From Epiperipatus broadwayi (lineage: Eukaryota > Onychophora > Udeonychophora > Euonychophora > Peripatidae), in NCBI GenBank assembly GCA_028023455.1, contig JAQFVV010000014.1, forward strand, positions 1,737,336-1,801,335: 64,000 bases of DNA. The letters are read 5' to 3'. The position numbers were made by a program, and so were the translations under genes. Positions within the stretch are counted from its first letter, which is position 1. Each line of letters starts with the position of its first letter. This document shows positions 1-11,340 of the stretch, piece after piece. The notes under the pieces were generated by a model, which searched no databases, was not told the DNA's origin, and saw nothing but the letters and a program-made list of their open reading frames with translations.

Positions 1-960
1 ATAAATAATAAAATTAAACATAATTTCAAAAATACAAATTAATATAAAATATTTTGATATGCACATTTTACAAATAATCTCCCCTCACCTATAATATATA
101 TGTATCCATTATGCACATATACAAATTAAAATAATATAAATATTTTATTTAATGAGGGTATTTAGATTAAGATATTTATACTTATCTATGTCAATGATTA
201 TTTTAATAATTAAACACAAAAATGTTAATAAATACATATATATGCATAAGGATGTTGTTTGAATATGGTTTGGTGGTGGGAGATTCTGAGTGGGCTGTGA
301 AGCTCAATCTGAGTATCAGATTGACCACTTCATATATATATATATATATATACAGAAAAGTGCAAACCTTGTTTATACCAATTTATATATATAAAATTGT
401 ACATATATATTTACCTTATTTGTTGCTTATTTTTTTAAGATAATTCAAATCTTGGCCTAAAACAAATAACTAATTAATGAAGCATTTGGACTAGGCTTAT
501 ATTTTCTGAATATCCAGAACCCTGGATTTAGTAATAAATATCAATATTAAAACAAACTTATTGTTACCTGGCGTAATTTAGCCCTATTATGGCTAAAGCA
601 GCTTTTATTTTTGAGTTCCAATATTAACAAACTAGTTTATGAATGCACAGCTTTAGTAATGATTAACTATTATTTGTCTTTTTTTTTAATTGATATCCTT
701 GGGCAATATTTTGCAAAAAAAATAGATGCACTAGTTTGCATGAGCTTATTGACAAAAAAAAATTCTGTGATTGTTTCATTTAATTTTTATTTTTTAAAAA
801 AAAACTATATTTAATAGAAGAGAAAAAAAAACAAAGTACACTTATATACCTATTTCATTTTCCATCTTCATTGCATAAATCATTGTTATATCAAACATAC
901 ATTTATACAAACTGATAATAATAATAATAATTAAATTATTAGTAAAATAAAATATATATT
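1..960. other. AT-rich sequence without recognised gene
   Basis: No supported gene. The stretch holds a (TA)n run near 331-352, several poly-A and poly-T tracts and a short (ATA)n run near 915-932. Short open frames here are microsatellite translations. Confidence 0.6.
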
Positions 961-1520
961 TGCATAAGTAATCCCAAAGTTTTACCACAGATTTTTCTTT
1001 GTTATTTCCTTATATGGCCATGGCTTTATGCTCTGTTTTTTTTTTTTCTCATATGTCATGGCATCATCCGGGACATGAACCCACAACCGTCTGCAACCAA
1101 CTACTCGCTTGCAAGGCGGATGCGATGACCTCTCGGCTATTTATTTTATGTCATTTTTGATGTAAGGTTATTGAAGTCCTTGTTTTCTTTTTGTGTTAAC
1201 AGTAAGTTAGATATTTAGGCAATTGCTCATTTCAGAGCTTCAGGCCTCAATAAATAATTAGAACAGTTATTTACAAACACACTTAGTTTGCTGACTCCTC
1301 CTATATAACATTTTACAGATGTATATGAAGGTAAGACATTTTATGAGACTAGCATGGCAACTGACAAACAGAACAGGAATCAGCATCCGAACGGCAGCAT
1401 AAGAGAGAATCTAATCAAATAGTAATCTATTGACTGTTTTATATACTGTACCACAATCCCATATATTACTGTTTGTCACACCTTTTATATAGTTTTTTTT
1501 CCCTCTGTGTGGGTCGAATT
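961..1520. repeat. Dispersed repeat R, most complete copy
   Basis: This stretch matches other parts of the window: 3410-3640 resembles 961-1240, 5405-5500 resembles 1225-1330, and 14456-14700 resembles 1321-1515. Shared landmarks include TTATTTCCTTATATGG, the TGTTAAC near 1194-1200, CTTAGTTT and the segment around ATACTG. No coding potential was seen. Relative to the copy at 3410 it carries an extra tRNA-like segment (1060-1146). The repeat class is unknown. The pieces elsewhere look like one copy broken up by later insertions. Confidence 0.6.
1060..1146 (-). pseudogene. tRNA-like insertion (Ala-TGC-like anticodon loop)
   Basis: Read on the minus strand there is an A-box-like TAGCCGAGAGG, an anticodon-type stem CGC/GCG closing the loop CTTGCAA (anticodon TGC), and a B-box-like GGGTTCATGTCCC. 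The segment is flanked by an 8-bp direct repeat TATGTCAT (1052-1059 and 1147-1154) and is missing from the related repeat at 3410-3640, so it looks inserted. The acceptor stem does not close well, so a functional tRNA is unlikely. A tRNA retropseudogene or SINE head is the best reading. Confidence 0.5.
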
Positions 1521-1796
1521 TTTTCTTTAAAGAAAACAATAGAAGAGGCTTTTATAATTAATTAAATGTATATAATTTTAATGCGCAAATACGCGCACAA
1601 CAACTGAGCTTCATCAGGATTAAATAACAATATATTATAAACTCAAAATAATTATAATATCTAAAGAATAATGCCCGAGCGCTTTCAAGAGAACTTAGCT
1701 CTCATAATCATGGGCAACAAAGAATAAGCATAGCGTGCTGGTATATGCTAAAATATGCTGATATATGTAAATTAGTTGAAAATAAATGCGTCAGCT

Positions 1797-2600
1797 CTAA
1801 ATGATCCATTTCTTAGAGATTTTGTAACACGCATCTTTCCTATTCATAGCCTTATCATCAATAGCAATAAAACATGCTTCTTTAACTTTTCTCTTAATGT
1901 CATTTCTCTCCCTGCAAACTATTCTTGCATTTTTAGGTTCACATGCATGACCAGCTGATTTCTGATGTATTGCAAATATTGAGTTGCAATTTGAGTCTAC
2001 TTGGGCCTTATTGTAAGAATATCTGTGCTGGGATAGTCTTGTAGAAAGAGTTGCTTTCGTTTCCCCATAATATGATGCCATGCAGTTATTTTCTGGACAT
2101 GAAATATTATATACGGCCTGAGAGGTGTTGTTGGGTGTTATAATGTCTTTGGTGTTATTAATAATTCTATTTGTATTAGGGGGTGTATGAAAGCTTAGTT
2201 GAAATTCTTTATTAAACACTGAGTAAAACTTTCTATGGGTAGTTGCAATATATGGTAACAAAATTCTATTTTTCTGCTGCTTAATAACATTGCTGTTTAA
2301 TTTACTGTAAAATTGTCTAATCTTCCTATCAATTGTGTAATGCTTGAAGCTGAAATCTAATAAATCGTTTCTATATAAGATTAAGTTTGCTCTTTTGTCC
2401 GATTCAAATCTGCAAAGTTGCTCATTCCTATGCAAGAAAGACGCTAAACCAGCTAATTTATGAATAGAAGGCGTGTTTGAAGTAGGTTGAATATTGCCTC
2501 TTTTTTCTATTGTTTTTATAATCATTGTATAATTTAGTCTTTGATCTTCTCTTTGCACATACATATCCAAGTATTTAGTTTTCCCTTCACGATCTTCCAT
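1797..2600 (-). pseudogene. PLE polyprotein C-terminus: RT thumb region and GIY-YIG endonuclease (truncated)
   Basis: The open frame is 267 codons. The first 110 or so residues match the C-terminal side of a PLE reverse transcriptase, with a FLHRNEQLCRFES stretch and the PPNTNR segment that usually precedes the endonuclease. The endonuclease follows with AVYNISC, SYYGET and an LSTRLSQHR helix, corresponding to GIY, YIG and the catalytic Arg/His region; Cys residues around NISCPENNC fit the PLE zinc-binding variant. The palm motifs (KVHK, LD, YVDD) are missing because the copy is 5'-truncated, so no active retroelement protein is expected. The stop after KKWII lies at the same point in both inverted copies and is probably the natural end. 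Confidence 0.75.
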
Positions 2601-2651
2601 TTCTGTGTTTAATTAAACAGCAATGTTATTAAGCAGCAGAAAAATAGAATT

Positions 2652-3116
2652 TTGTTACCATATATTGCAACTACCCATAGAAAGTTTTACTCAGTGTTTA
2701 ATAAAGAATTTCAACTAAGCTTTCATACACCCCCTAATACAAATAGAATTATTAATAACACCAAAGACATTATAACACCCAACAACACCTCTCAGGCCGT
2801 ATATAATATTTCATGTCCAGAAAATAACTGCATGGCATCATACTATGGGGAAACGAAAGCAACTCTTTCTACAAGACTATCCCAGCACAGATATTCTTAC
2901 AATAAGGCCCAAGTAGACCCAAATTGCAACTCAATATTTGCAATACATCAGAAATCAGCTTACCATGCATGTGAACCTAAAAATGCAAGAATAGTTTGCA
3001 GGGAGAGAAATGACATTAAGAGAAAAGTTAAAGAAGCATGTTTTATTGCTATTGATGATAAGGCTATGAATAGGAAAGATGCGTGTTACAAAATCTCTAA
3101 GAAATGGATCATTTAG
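2652..3116 (+). pseudogene. PLE GIY-YIG endonuclease fragment, inverted copy
   Basis: The open frame is 154 codons and almost identical in protein sequence to the last part of the minus-strand copy at 1797-2600, with a few substitutions (for example QKSAYHACE against QKSAGHACE). It carries the same GIY-like (VYNIS), YIG-like (SYYGET) and RLSQHR motifs. It is more severely truncated at its 5' side. The high identity of the two arms indicates they arose together during insertion rather than by two independent events. Confidence 0.75.
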
Positions 3117-3409
3117 AGCTGACGCATTTATTTTCAACTAATTTACATATATCAGCATATTTTAGCATATACCAACACGCTATGCTTATTCTTTGTTGCC
3201 CATGATTATGAGAGCTAAGTTCTCTTGAAAGCGCTCGGGCATTATTCTTTAGATATTATAATTATTTTGAGTTTATAATATATTGTTATTTAATCCTGAT
3301 GAAGCTCGGTTGTTGTGCGCGTATTTGCGCATTAAAATTATATACATGTATAGTAAGCACCTGAGTTTAATAATTTCTTTTTACAATTAATTAAATATTT
3401 TTCATGTGA

Positions 3410-3640
3410 GGAATCACTAAGTCTTACTATGGATTTTTCATTTGGTTATTTCCTTATATGGTCATGGCCTTATATTCCATTGTAAGTTTCCTTTTTTTTT
3501 TTTTCGGTTTTACAATTTATTTTAGATGTAAGATTATTACAGTCCTAGATTTTATTCTTTTGGTGTTAACAATAAGCTATGCATTATAACGGTCAGTGCC
3601 CTCTCTACCCCTATCTGCCTATCAGAGCTTCACTAGGCTA
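3410..3640. repeat. Partial copy of repeat R
   Basis: Resembles 961-1240 with scattered substitutions (TTATTTCCTTATATGG, GGTGTTAACAATAAG). It lacks the tRNA-like insertion of the other copy. Similarity fades after about 3640. Confidence 0.55.
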
Positions 3641-5404
3641 TTTGAACCTAGAAATATTTATAAAGTAGGCAGATACGAATGGATGATGTTCAACGTTTAT
3701 TTGACAAATAGCCCTAATCTCTAGTTCAAATAGAAGCTGAGCTATATAGTATAACATTTCAAACTTGAACTTTTTAATTATAAAGATAATAAAATTAGCC
3801 ACTGTCAGAACTAATGAGACAAAACATTTATTATGCACATACAATATCAAAACAAAATTGAAGATTTAATTCTTTAACATTCATTATTGAATAGATTTAA
3901 TTCATATATATCTAAAATTGCCCAGATGGATGAATTTTATATATTTTAATATTAGTTTCATCTACTGTTAAGTGCAAATGTTCTTCTGATATACTCATGA
4001 GATCAATGCAAAAGGAGAAAATTAGCATAACAAAAATTATGATTACAGGAATTTATGTCTACATCATCTTATTAGAAGAAACATGATGATATAGGAATGT
4101 ATGTCTGTCTGATAAAGGATCACACAAATATATGTGGAAAAAAAATGTTCCATACTGGGGGGAGTGGTCCATTAGTTCTCATCTAGAGCATAAATCAATG
4201 GCATAGGAATATCTCTACTATCATTGGCATGTGATGGCTACCATTTTCAAGCCATGTATTGGCTACCATTTTCAAGCCATGCCTTCAACTGGGTGCTCTA
4301 TCCTGTATGCTAACATCACACAAGATTATGAGAATCCAATACATGTCTTAGATTACATTGACATAGATCATCCATCCACCAGCATCTATTCAACTATGAA
4401 ACAATCAGCCCAAAGTTAACCTTACCTAACACAACATAATTTTAACAAATCTATGCAGTCATTTATATCAAACTTTAAATGTATTAATTTAACAAGAATG
4501 GAAATGATAATGGCAAACATGTATACATAAAATATTTAATAAATAATTTTGAATTTAATTTAAATGTCAGATAAGATATTTTTTTAGGAGAAATTCTGTT
4601 CCAGTTTAATAATTGAAAGTTCTTATTTTCTTAAATTAGGTAATTAAAAGTTCAAATTTCATTATAAAATTCATATTTCTTTTTTATATTGGAGAATCCT
4701 CCAGACTTGCAGTTTTATTGAAAACCATTTTTGCAGTCATTGATGCACTACACATCCATTTCTTTCCTTTAGAAGATGAATTTGTTTTTGTTATTCTTCG
4801 GGAACTGCTACACTAGAGACCGCCTTGGTCAGTGCAACTGAAGGAATGAAATCTATTGTGTGACCCTTACATTGCGGAGGTCTGCAATATAGGTACCAAA
4901 ATATTTTTAATCAAAATCCAACCTCCAAGGAAATAACTCATTTTATATTATTTTGTATCCTTATCACCAAATTCCAGGATTGATCTCTCATGGCTTAGTA
5001 TGTTTTTCATTGGTGATCACTTTTCTCTTTAGACTACATGTTGTAAGCATCTTTATTGGTTAATTTGCTTTTAGGGTAGAAAATACCAATATTTTCTTAT
5101 CTCACTTACAAGCTGTAAAATGCCCCAAGGGCGTCCTGTTCACCATTACATTTCAATAGGAATTAATTTCAATTCTACAATAGTTTAAAAATAACTTAAA
5201 AAAAAAAAATTAACAGTTTTCATTATTTTTTTTATTTTCCTTAAAATAATCTTTTGTTTTTAGATTTTTAACTTTTCCTTATCATTTTGTCTTTAAATAA
5301 TTATTTAATCAGTTTATCGTCTGTACATTTTTTTCATATCAATTTAAATAAATTTTATTTATAGATCTTTTTTTTAATATTTTCATTTAAGAGCGATGTA
5401 TACT
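3641..5404. other. Non-coding stretch without recognised gene
   Basis: Only one local feature stands out: a tandem duplication of about 30 bp at 4230-4282 (GGCTACCATTTTCAAGCCAT twice). The segment 4780-4920 is slightly GC-richer but shows no protein family I recognise. The rest is AT-rich with poly-A and poly-T tracts. Confidence 0.5.
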
Positions 5405-5500
5405 GTGGCAGTATATAGGCAATGTCTTGGTTCAGAACTTAGGACAGTATTGACAGACAACTTAGTTTACTAGCCCATGATATATAACATTCTATACATA
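5405..5500. repeat. Partial copy of repeat R
   Basis: Resembles 1225-1330 (ACTTAGTTT, ATATAACATTCTATACATAT). It ends where the hammerhead array begins. The continuation of repeat R appears only at 14456, after the LTR element, so the array and the LTR element probably sit inside one repeat R copy. Confidence 0.5.
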
Positions 5501-5661
5501 TATATATTAGTAAAAATCAGTCATATTTCACATGACCTATATAGCTTGTATTACCAATATGTAATATATAAAGAGCCTGCTAATAGCTCTAAACAAGTTA
5601 TTTATTTTATTTTTTAAGATAAATGCTACAAGTGAAAATACCTAAAGCTATTATCTATGAT

Positions 5662-5718
5662 GGTCCCCAACCCCAGACCAGTTTCGAGCTATGGCTCTCA
5701 TCAGTGAGGAGCTAGGAC
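5662..5718 (-). ncRNA. Hammerhead ribozyme, type I, family 1, intact core
   Basis: On the minus strand: CTGATGA, stem II GAGC/GCTC with loop CATA, then GAAA, a four-base stem III loop (CTGG) and the cleavage triplet GTC. Stem I forms from CCTCA with TGGGG, then an internal loop, then GTCC with GGAC. All conserved core bases are present. Cleavage is predicted after GTC. Confidence 0.8.
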
Positions 5719-6087
5719 ATTAGATTCAAAATATTAACTCAAGCCAAACATTTATCTAATTCTAAAATATTAAGAAAAAGATCCAAATCTTCAGACACCT
5801 ACATGTCTTCAAACTCAGCACTTTAACCAAAGTAACTATAAGTGCCTGACCTTAATTCAGTGATCCCATATATTAGTAGGCTTAGCAATTTAATATAGCC
5901 AAAGCCCTAATAGCAAAATTATAATATTAGTAAAAATCAGTCATATTTCACATGACCTATATAGCTTGTATTACCAATATGTAATATATAAATTTAGAGC
6001 CTGCTAATAGCTCTAAACAAGCTTATTTATTTTATTTTTTTATGATAAATGCTACAAAAGAAAATACCTGAAGCTATTATTTATGAT

Positions 6088-6144
6088 GGTCTCCATCCCC
6101 AGACCGGTTTCGAGCTATGTCTCTTATCAGTGAGGAGCTAGGAC
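6088..6144 (-). ncRNA. Hammerhead ribozyme, family 1, mutated core
   Basis: Same fold as the copy at 5662, with a palindromic CCGG stem III loop. The core reads CTGATAA instead of CTGATGA, and stem II has a mismatch. Loss of the conserved G8 predicts no cleavage. Confidence 0.7.
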
Positions 6145-6795
6145 ATTAGATTCAAAATATTAACTCAAGCCAAGCATTTATCTAATTCTTAATATTAAGA
6201 AAAAGATCCAAATCTTCAGACACCTACATGTCTTCAAACTCAGCTCTTTAACCAAAGTAACTATATGAGCCTGAACTTAATTCAGTGATCCCATATATTA
6301 GTAGACTTAGCAATTTAATATAGCCAAAGCCCTAATAGCAAACTTATAATATTAGTAAAAATCAGTCATATTTCACATGACCTATATAGCTTGTATTACC
6401 AATATGTAATATATAAAGAGCCTGCTAATAGCTCTACACAAGCTTATTTATTTTATTTTTTATGATAAATGCTACAAGAGAAAATATCTGAAGCTATTAT
6501 CTATTAGATCTATTAGCAGGCTCTTTATATTACATATTGGTAATACAAGCTATATAGGTCATGTGAAATATGACTGATTTTTACTAATATTATAATTTTG
6601 CTGTTAGGGCTTTGACTATCTTAAATTGCTAAGCCTACTAATATATGGGATCACTGAATTAAGTTCAGGCTCATATAGTTACTTTGGTTAAAGAGCTGAG
6701 TTTGAAGACATGTAGGTGTCTGAAGATTTGGATCTTTTTCTTAATATTCAAGAATTAGATAAATGCTTGGCTTGAGTTAATATTTTGTATCTAAT

Positions 6796-6852
6796 GTCCT
6801 AGCTCCTCATTGATAAAAGCCATAGCTCGAAACCGGTCTGGGGATGGGGACC
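6796..6852 (+). ncRNA. Hammerhead ribozyme, family 1, mutated core
   Basis: Same layout on the plus strand: GAAA, CCGG loop, GTC triplet and TGGGGA stem I strand are present, but the first core box reads TTGATAA. Predicted inactive. Confidence 0.65.
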
Positions 6853-7217
6853 ATCATAGATAATAGCTTCAGGTATTTTCTCTTGTAGCATTTTTCATAA
6901 AAAAATAAAATAAATAAGCTTGTTTAGAGCTATTAGCAGGCTCTTTATATATTACATATTGGTAATACAAGCTATATAGGTCATGTGAAATATGACTGAT
7001 TTTTACTAATATTATAATTTTGCTATTAGGGCTTTGGCTATATTAAATTGCTAAGCCTACTAATATATGGGATCACTGAATTGAGTTCAGGCTCATATAG
7101 TTACTTTGGTTAAAGAGCTGAGTTTGAAGACATGTAGGTGTCTGAAGATTTGGATCTTTTTTTTAATATTTAAGAATTAGATAAATGTTTGGCTTGAGTT
7201 AATATTTTGAAACTAAT

Positions 7218-7275
7218 GTCCTAGCTCCTCACTGATGAGAGCCATAGCTCAAAACCGGTCTGGGGATGGGGATCA
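7218..7275 (+). ncRNA. Hammerhead ribozyme, family 1, G12 mutated
   Basis: CTGATGA and the stem II GAGC/GCTC hairpin with loop CATA are intact, as are the CCGG loop, GTC and TGGGGA. The second core box reads AAAA where GAAA is required, so G12 is lost and cleavage is unlikely. Confidence 0.7.
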
Positions 7276-7379
7276 TCATAGATAATAGCTTCAGGTATTT
7301 TCTCTTGTAGCATTTATCATACAAAAAATAAAATAAATAAGCTTGTTTAGAGCTGTTAGCAGGCTCTTTATATATATAT

Positions 7380-8825
7380 TGTATCATTTATTTATATATA
7401 TGGTACAAATTACTATTTAATATTGTGTATCATTTAAATAAAAAAGGGAGAACCCGATCCTTATTTTTTTTTTTGTAATATAATGTTGTTTTAAGAAAAA
7501 TGTACAGTGAGAGTTTAATTTTTCTCTTTTTTAATATAAGTTAACTAAAATAAATTCAATGTTGGAAAGTGCATACTGAATAATTGATTCATATAGTGAA
7601 AGGAAATTTCAAAAGTAAAAGATTGCTATCAGAAACAACTTTCTGATTATAATTAAAAATGGCAGAAATTCAACGAGAAAACATGAGAAATAATGTAGAA
7701 GTTTATAAAATAGAACAAAAGGTAAAAAGGAATATGCACAGAATGTCGAAAAAGAATCTGGGGATATAAAAGGAGGCGACAGGTTTGAAAGGTGTCTTTT
7801 GTCTTGTTGTTCCAGAGAGTCTTGAGCAATTTGAAGTCCCTCATATTTTTTTTATACAAAAAAATATTAATAAAATGTGTCCACTTAGATACGAACTGAA
7901 ATCGCTCACCATGTGTGAGTAGAGATCTATTGTTTGCTGACACTTTCTCTCGAGAAAAGTCACCTAGATCGTTGTCTGGCTCTACCTAAATTTGATCGGA
8001 GATTTGGAAGAAGTAAAACTAAAAAAAAACTACTGTGGACTACCCACTGACTGAATTGGATGTCGGAGGATCAATGACCTATTTAAATATTAACTTACCA
8101 GTAAGTTAATGGCCATAACTTTTACATAAAGTTTTATGAATAGAGATTTGAATGAAATGTTATCCCATAATTTTTTTGATCGAAAGATTTGCGAACTGAG
8201 AAGTGAACGAAACTGTTACCACGGACAAATAAGACACTAACTAGTTATTACTTCAATATTTGAATCAAATTAGTAAATTCATATGCACAATACTTTCCAA
8301 TATTATAATTTTGTCTTAATCATAAATATTAAATGTTTGACGGGCTAGAATAAATCTTTATTATTAGCTTAACTTTCATTGTACGTGTATAAAATTAATG
8401 TTATTATATTTAAGTTTTATATTTAGTTATTTAAATTCAAATTAGTATACAAATTACCTTTGCTAAATAGATTTATTTTTCTTAATTAAGTCAAAGAGGA
8501 ATATCTTCTACTTAATGGGAATTTTAACTCAGATCGTATAATTATTACTTTATGAGTTACAATATGTTTGATGCAGACTCATTGGTTCTAACGACTCTGT
8601 CGCCCTCATGTAGAAATTAAAAACTGATTCAGCTCATGATTAATTGTACTCGGTAATAATTCTAGGCCAAGCTGATCAGGAAAGATAGTTATGTTTTTAG
8701 AATAATAATGAAACGTTCTTTTTTTAAATAAAATAAATGAACATTTATTTTTCTTTTACATAACTTGATCAACTCGCGCATTTATAATGCGTATAGAAGC
8801 CTAGAAATACGGAAAACGTTATAAT
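7380..8825 (+). repeat. 5' LTR of the gypsy-type element
   Basis: About 1446 bp, closely similar to 12709-14455 apart from two duplications in the other copy. Contains no gene; open frames on its minus strand are incidental. Confidence 0.8.
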
Positions 8826-8844
8826 GGCTTGCCCAACTCGGGCT
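8825..8844 (+). other. Putative primer binding site
   Basis: Directly after the 5' LTR comes TGGCTTGCCCAACTCGGGC. TGG plus GCCCAAC resembles a tRNA-Lys type binding site but carries two extra bases (TT) and other mismatches, so the primer is uncertain. Confidence 0.4.
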
Positions 8845-9276
8845 TACGAAAAAAAAAAACCACGACCTGAGAAAATTTTAAAATGGCATAAAATTGAGAA
8901 TTTAATGTCCGCAGCCAAAAAATAAATATGACCACAAATAGTGCGCAAGTCTAAAAAGTTATTGTGTACGATTATGAAACTTTTTTTTAAGAATATAAGA
9001 TTTTAAATAAGTTTATATTGAAACAAAATAATAGCGGATAAATTAAATAATAAATAAAATTGATCAAAGACTAGTAATGACAGTAAAGGTAGAGAGGGAT
9101 GGGAGATTATAGGGTGATAAAAGAGAGGGGTGTCGGTGAACGAATTTATTAGCAAAGCAAAATAAAATATTGAATTCATATCGTAACAATTGATGAAGTT
9201 TAAGGTTTTGTTTACTACTGCAAAAATAAACAACATGGCCATATATGAAATTGAGTAGTAGTAAAAATATACACAA

Positions 9277-9460
9277 TATGGCAGAAGGTGAGAAAGAATT
9301 GAAAGAGGGCGTGGAACCCTTCATAAGAAAACTATTACACGAATTCAAAATGGAATTCAAAGAAGATATAAAGAAAGAAACGATAAGAGAGGGTCAGAGA
9401 ATTAAAAGAAGAAATAAAAAACCAGTAAAAAAAAGAGGAAAAAGAGAAGAAATAAAGTGA
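9277..9460 (+). pseudogene. Possible gag remnant, basic lysine-rich
   Basis: A short open frame beginning MAEGEKELKEG and ending in a strongly basic run (KRRNKKPVKKRGKREE). It precedes the protease segment. No CCHC zinc knuckle and no capsid-like sequence can be seen, so if this is gag it is heavily shortened. Confidence 0.4.
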
Positions 9461-9935
9461 TCAGTAGAACAACAGAAGAAAAGAGGATAGATAATCTTAT
9501 TTGTGAGTGGGACAGCGAATCGATTAAGTACACGTCTCAAGAATGCCAAAAGGTTGTTTTGCAAATGAATGATGTCAAGGTAGAGACATTGTGGGATTCT
9601 GGCAGCCAGATATCAGTAATGTCAGAAACAACGTATGAACGCATGCGGAGCCAACCCATAGAGATACCAACTCTACCAGTGAAAAGCACGCAAATAACAA
9701 AAAGGCACAATTGGGCTCAAAATAAGTTTGGGTGCAAATTAAAATCAGGGATAAAATTATGCCCCATACACTATTAATTCTAAAAGGGTTAGTACATGAA
9801 GCCATATTGGGGTCAGATTTTATGCACAAAACTGGGTGTGTGATCAATTATAAAGATGAAAAGATCTGCGATGGGGAAGAAGTGGAGTTTGGGTCGTGGA
9901 TGAGAATGTACCAGCAAAACATATGTAATATATAG
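9457..9935 (+). pseudogene. Retroviral-type aspartic protease remnant
   Basis: The active-site region reads ETLWDSGSQISVMSE (D-S-G core followed by a hydrophobic run), and the usual second landmark ILGSDFM appears downstream near 9808-9828. A frameshift near 9735-9775 separates the two halves, so no functional protease is encoded. Position between the basic leader and the reverse transcriptase is as expected for gypsy-type pol. Confidence 0.75.
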
Positions 9936-9989
9936 CTTGAGATAGAACAGCCTTCAATAGAGGCATGGATTGATGAGATAATAAATGAA

Positions 9990-10870
9990 GTGAAGGAAGG
10001 ATGGAAAGAGGACCTAAAAGAAGTTCTAATTGAATATAAATTGAATTTTTCAGATAAACCCGGGGTTATTAAAGGGTATGAGCACAGGATCAAGGTCGCT
10101 GACAGTACACCATACCAGGCAAGATCATACCCAGTGCCACACCAATATAGAGCTGAGGTAGAAAGGAAATTAGCTAAAATGGAGGAGTGGAATATTATCA
10201 CTAAGGGTTTGTCAGCATATAATAACCCATTGGTGGTTGTAAAAAAAAAGATGGAGCCATAAGACTGTGTTTGGATGCCAGGCAATTGAACAAGATTACA
10301 TGGCCAGATCAAAATGTTCCACCTCCAATTAATGAGTTGGTAAATAAATTCCAGGGAAAAAAGATATTTTCCACGTTAGATCTGACTGCCAGCTATTGGC
10401 AGATCAAGTTACACCCTGCTGACCGGCAGTACACAGCATTTCGATATAATGGTATATCGTACCAATTTAACAGAATGCCTTTTGGTCTCACGAATAGTGG
10501 AGCAGGCCTGCTAAAATGTCTTGACCATGTGCTGTCCCCTGAGATCAAAAAGTTAATCACTATCTACATGGATGGTGTGATTATTGCATCCAATAACTCT
10601 CAGGAGCACTTACAAAGCCTCAAGTTGTTTCTATTCACATTAATTTACAAAAAAGCTGTTTAGCAGCAGAAGAAGTGAAATTTCTTAGGGCACTTAATTA
10701 ATGCTAATGGAATCAGACCACACCTGGACAAAATCCAGGCAATACGAGATTTCCCAGCCCCTCAAACACCAAAACAGGTGAGATCATTTTTGTGGCTGTG
10801 TAATTTCTACAATAAATTTTACAAAAACTTTGCTTCAAACATGGAGCCTCTGCTGCAATTATTATGTAAG
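9990..10870 (+). pseudogene. Gypsy-type reverse transcriptase, broken, active site YMDG
   Basis: Family landmarks in order: HRIKVADSTPYQARSYPVP, a fingers segment ending VVVKKK, LCLDARQLNK, FSTLDLTASYWQIKL, FNRMPFGLTNSG and the catalytic box IYMDGVIIAS at about 10565-10576. The second catalytic aspartate of the usual Y-x-D-D is Gly here. A frameshift in the A-run near 10250 and a further break near 10663 split the domain; connection sequence (LINANGIRPHLDKIQAI) continues after the break. The changed active site and frame breaks mean it is dead. Confidence 0.85.
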
Positions 10871-10887
10871 GGAAGTCATGGAAATGG

Positions 10888-11340
10888 ATGGAAGAGCACG
10901 AGACCAATTTTAGGGTTATTAAAGAGAAATTCCTTAGCCAAGTGATGTTGGTTTACCCTGACCTAAGGAAACCGTTTATTGTTCAGGTAGACAGTAGTGG
11001 GTATGGGTTACGTGCAGCTCTTATGCAAGCTCAAGAGGATGGTACCTTAAGTGTAATTTATTTTGTCAGCAGACCATTGAGAGGTGCAGAGATTAATTAC
11101 TGTGTAACAGAGAAAGAGGCCTTGGCTGTGGTGTGTGCATTTCAGAAGTTCTGCCAATTCTTGATAGGATTGGAAACGATTGTTAGGACAGATCATAAGA
11201 GCCTGGAATTATTGAACCACAGTTATTTAACAAATAGTAGGCTAATCCGATAGAGCCTTTTTCTCCAGGAGTTCAATTATTCCATCCAGTATTGTAAGGG
11301 CACTGAAAATGTGGTATCTGACACATTGAGCCAGAATATT
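10888..11340 (+). pseudogene. Gypsy-type RNase H remnant
   Basis: The frame contains QVDSSGYGLRAAL, IYFVSRPLRGAEINY, TEKEALAVV and RTDHKSLELL, the standard RNase H landmarks of Ty3/gypsy pol. A stop near 11252 breaks the domain, after which NVVSDTLSQN continues the usual tether sequence. It follows the reverse transcriptase and precedes integrase as expected. Confidence 0.8.

Larger units (their letters stand above)
1568..3384. mobile_element. Penelope-like element, head-to-head palindrome, 12-bp TSD
   Basis: Two inverted copies of one PLE 3' half. The left arm (minus, about 1568-2304) and the right arm (plus, about 2609-3349) are nearly identical and differ by a few bases. Between them lies about 300 bp that belongs only to the minus copy. 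The unit is flanked by AATTAATTAAAT at 1556-1567 and 3385-3396. About 35 bp of extra sequence lies between the right arm and its TSD, like the short one-sided extension known in Penelope insertions. Both copies are 5'-truncated: the catalytic reverse transcriptase palm is absent and only the C-terminal part plus the GIY-YIG domain remain. Confidence 0.8.
5500..7379. mobile_element. Retrozyme-like array, hammerhead family 1, tandem and inverted units
   Basis: Units of about 422-426 bp: two full units in one orientation (about 5503-5924 and 5925-6346), a partial third (6347-6505), then an inversion near 6506 followed by two units in the opposite orientation to about 7379. Each full unit contains one type I hammerhead ribozyme motif, on the minus strand in the left units and the plus strand in the right ones. 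There is no coding capacity. Tandem non-coding units with hammerheads match what is known of metazoan retrozymes. The right end abuts the 5' LTR at 7380. Confidence 0.75.

Noticed and set aside
7653-7943. Minus-strand open frame
   Set aside because: Lies inside the 5' LTR and recurs frameshifted in the 3' LTR (12958-13313); no family signature, so incidental.
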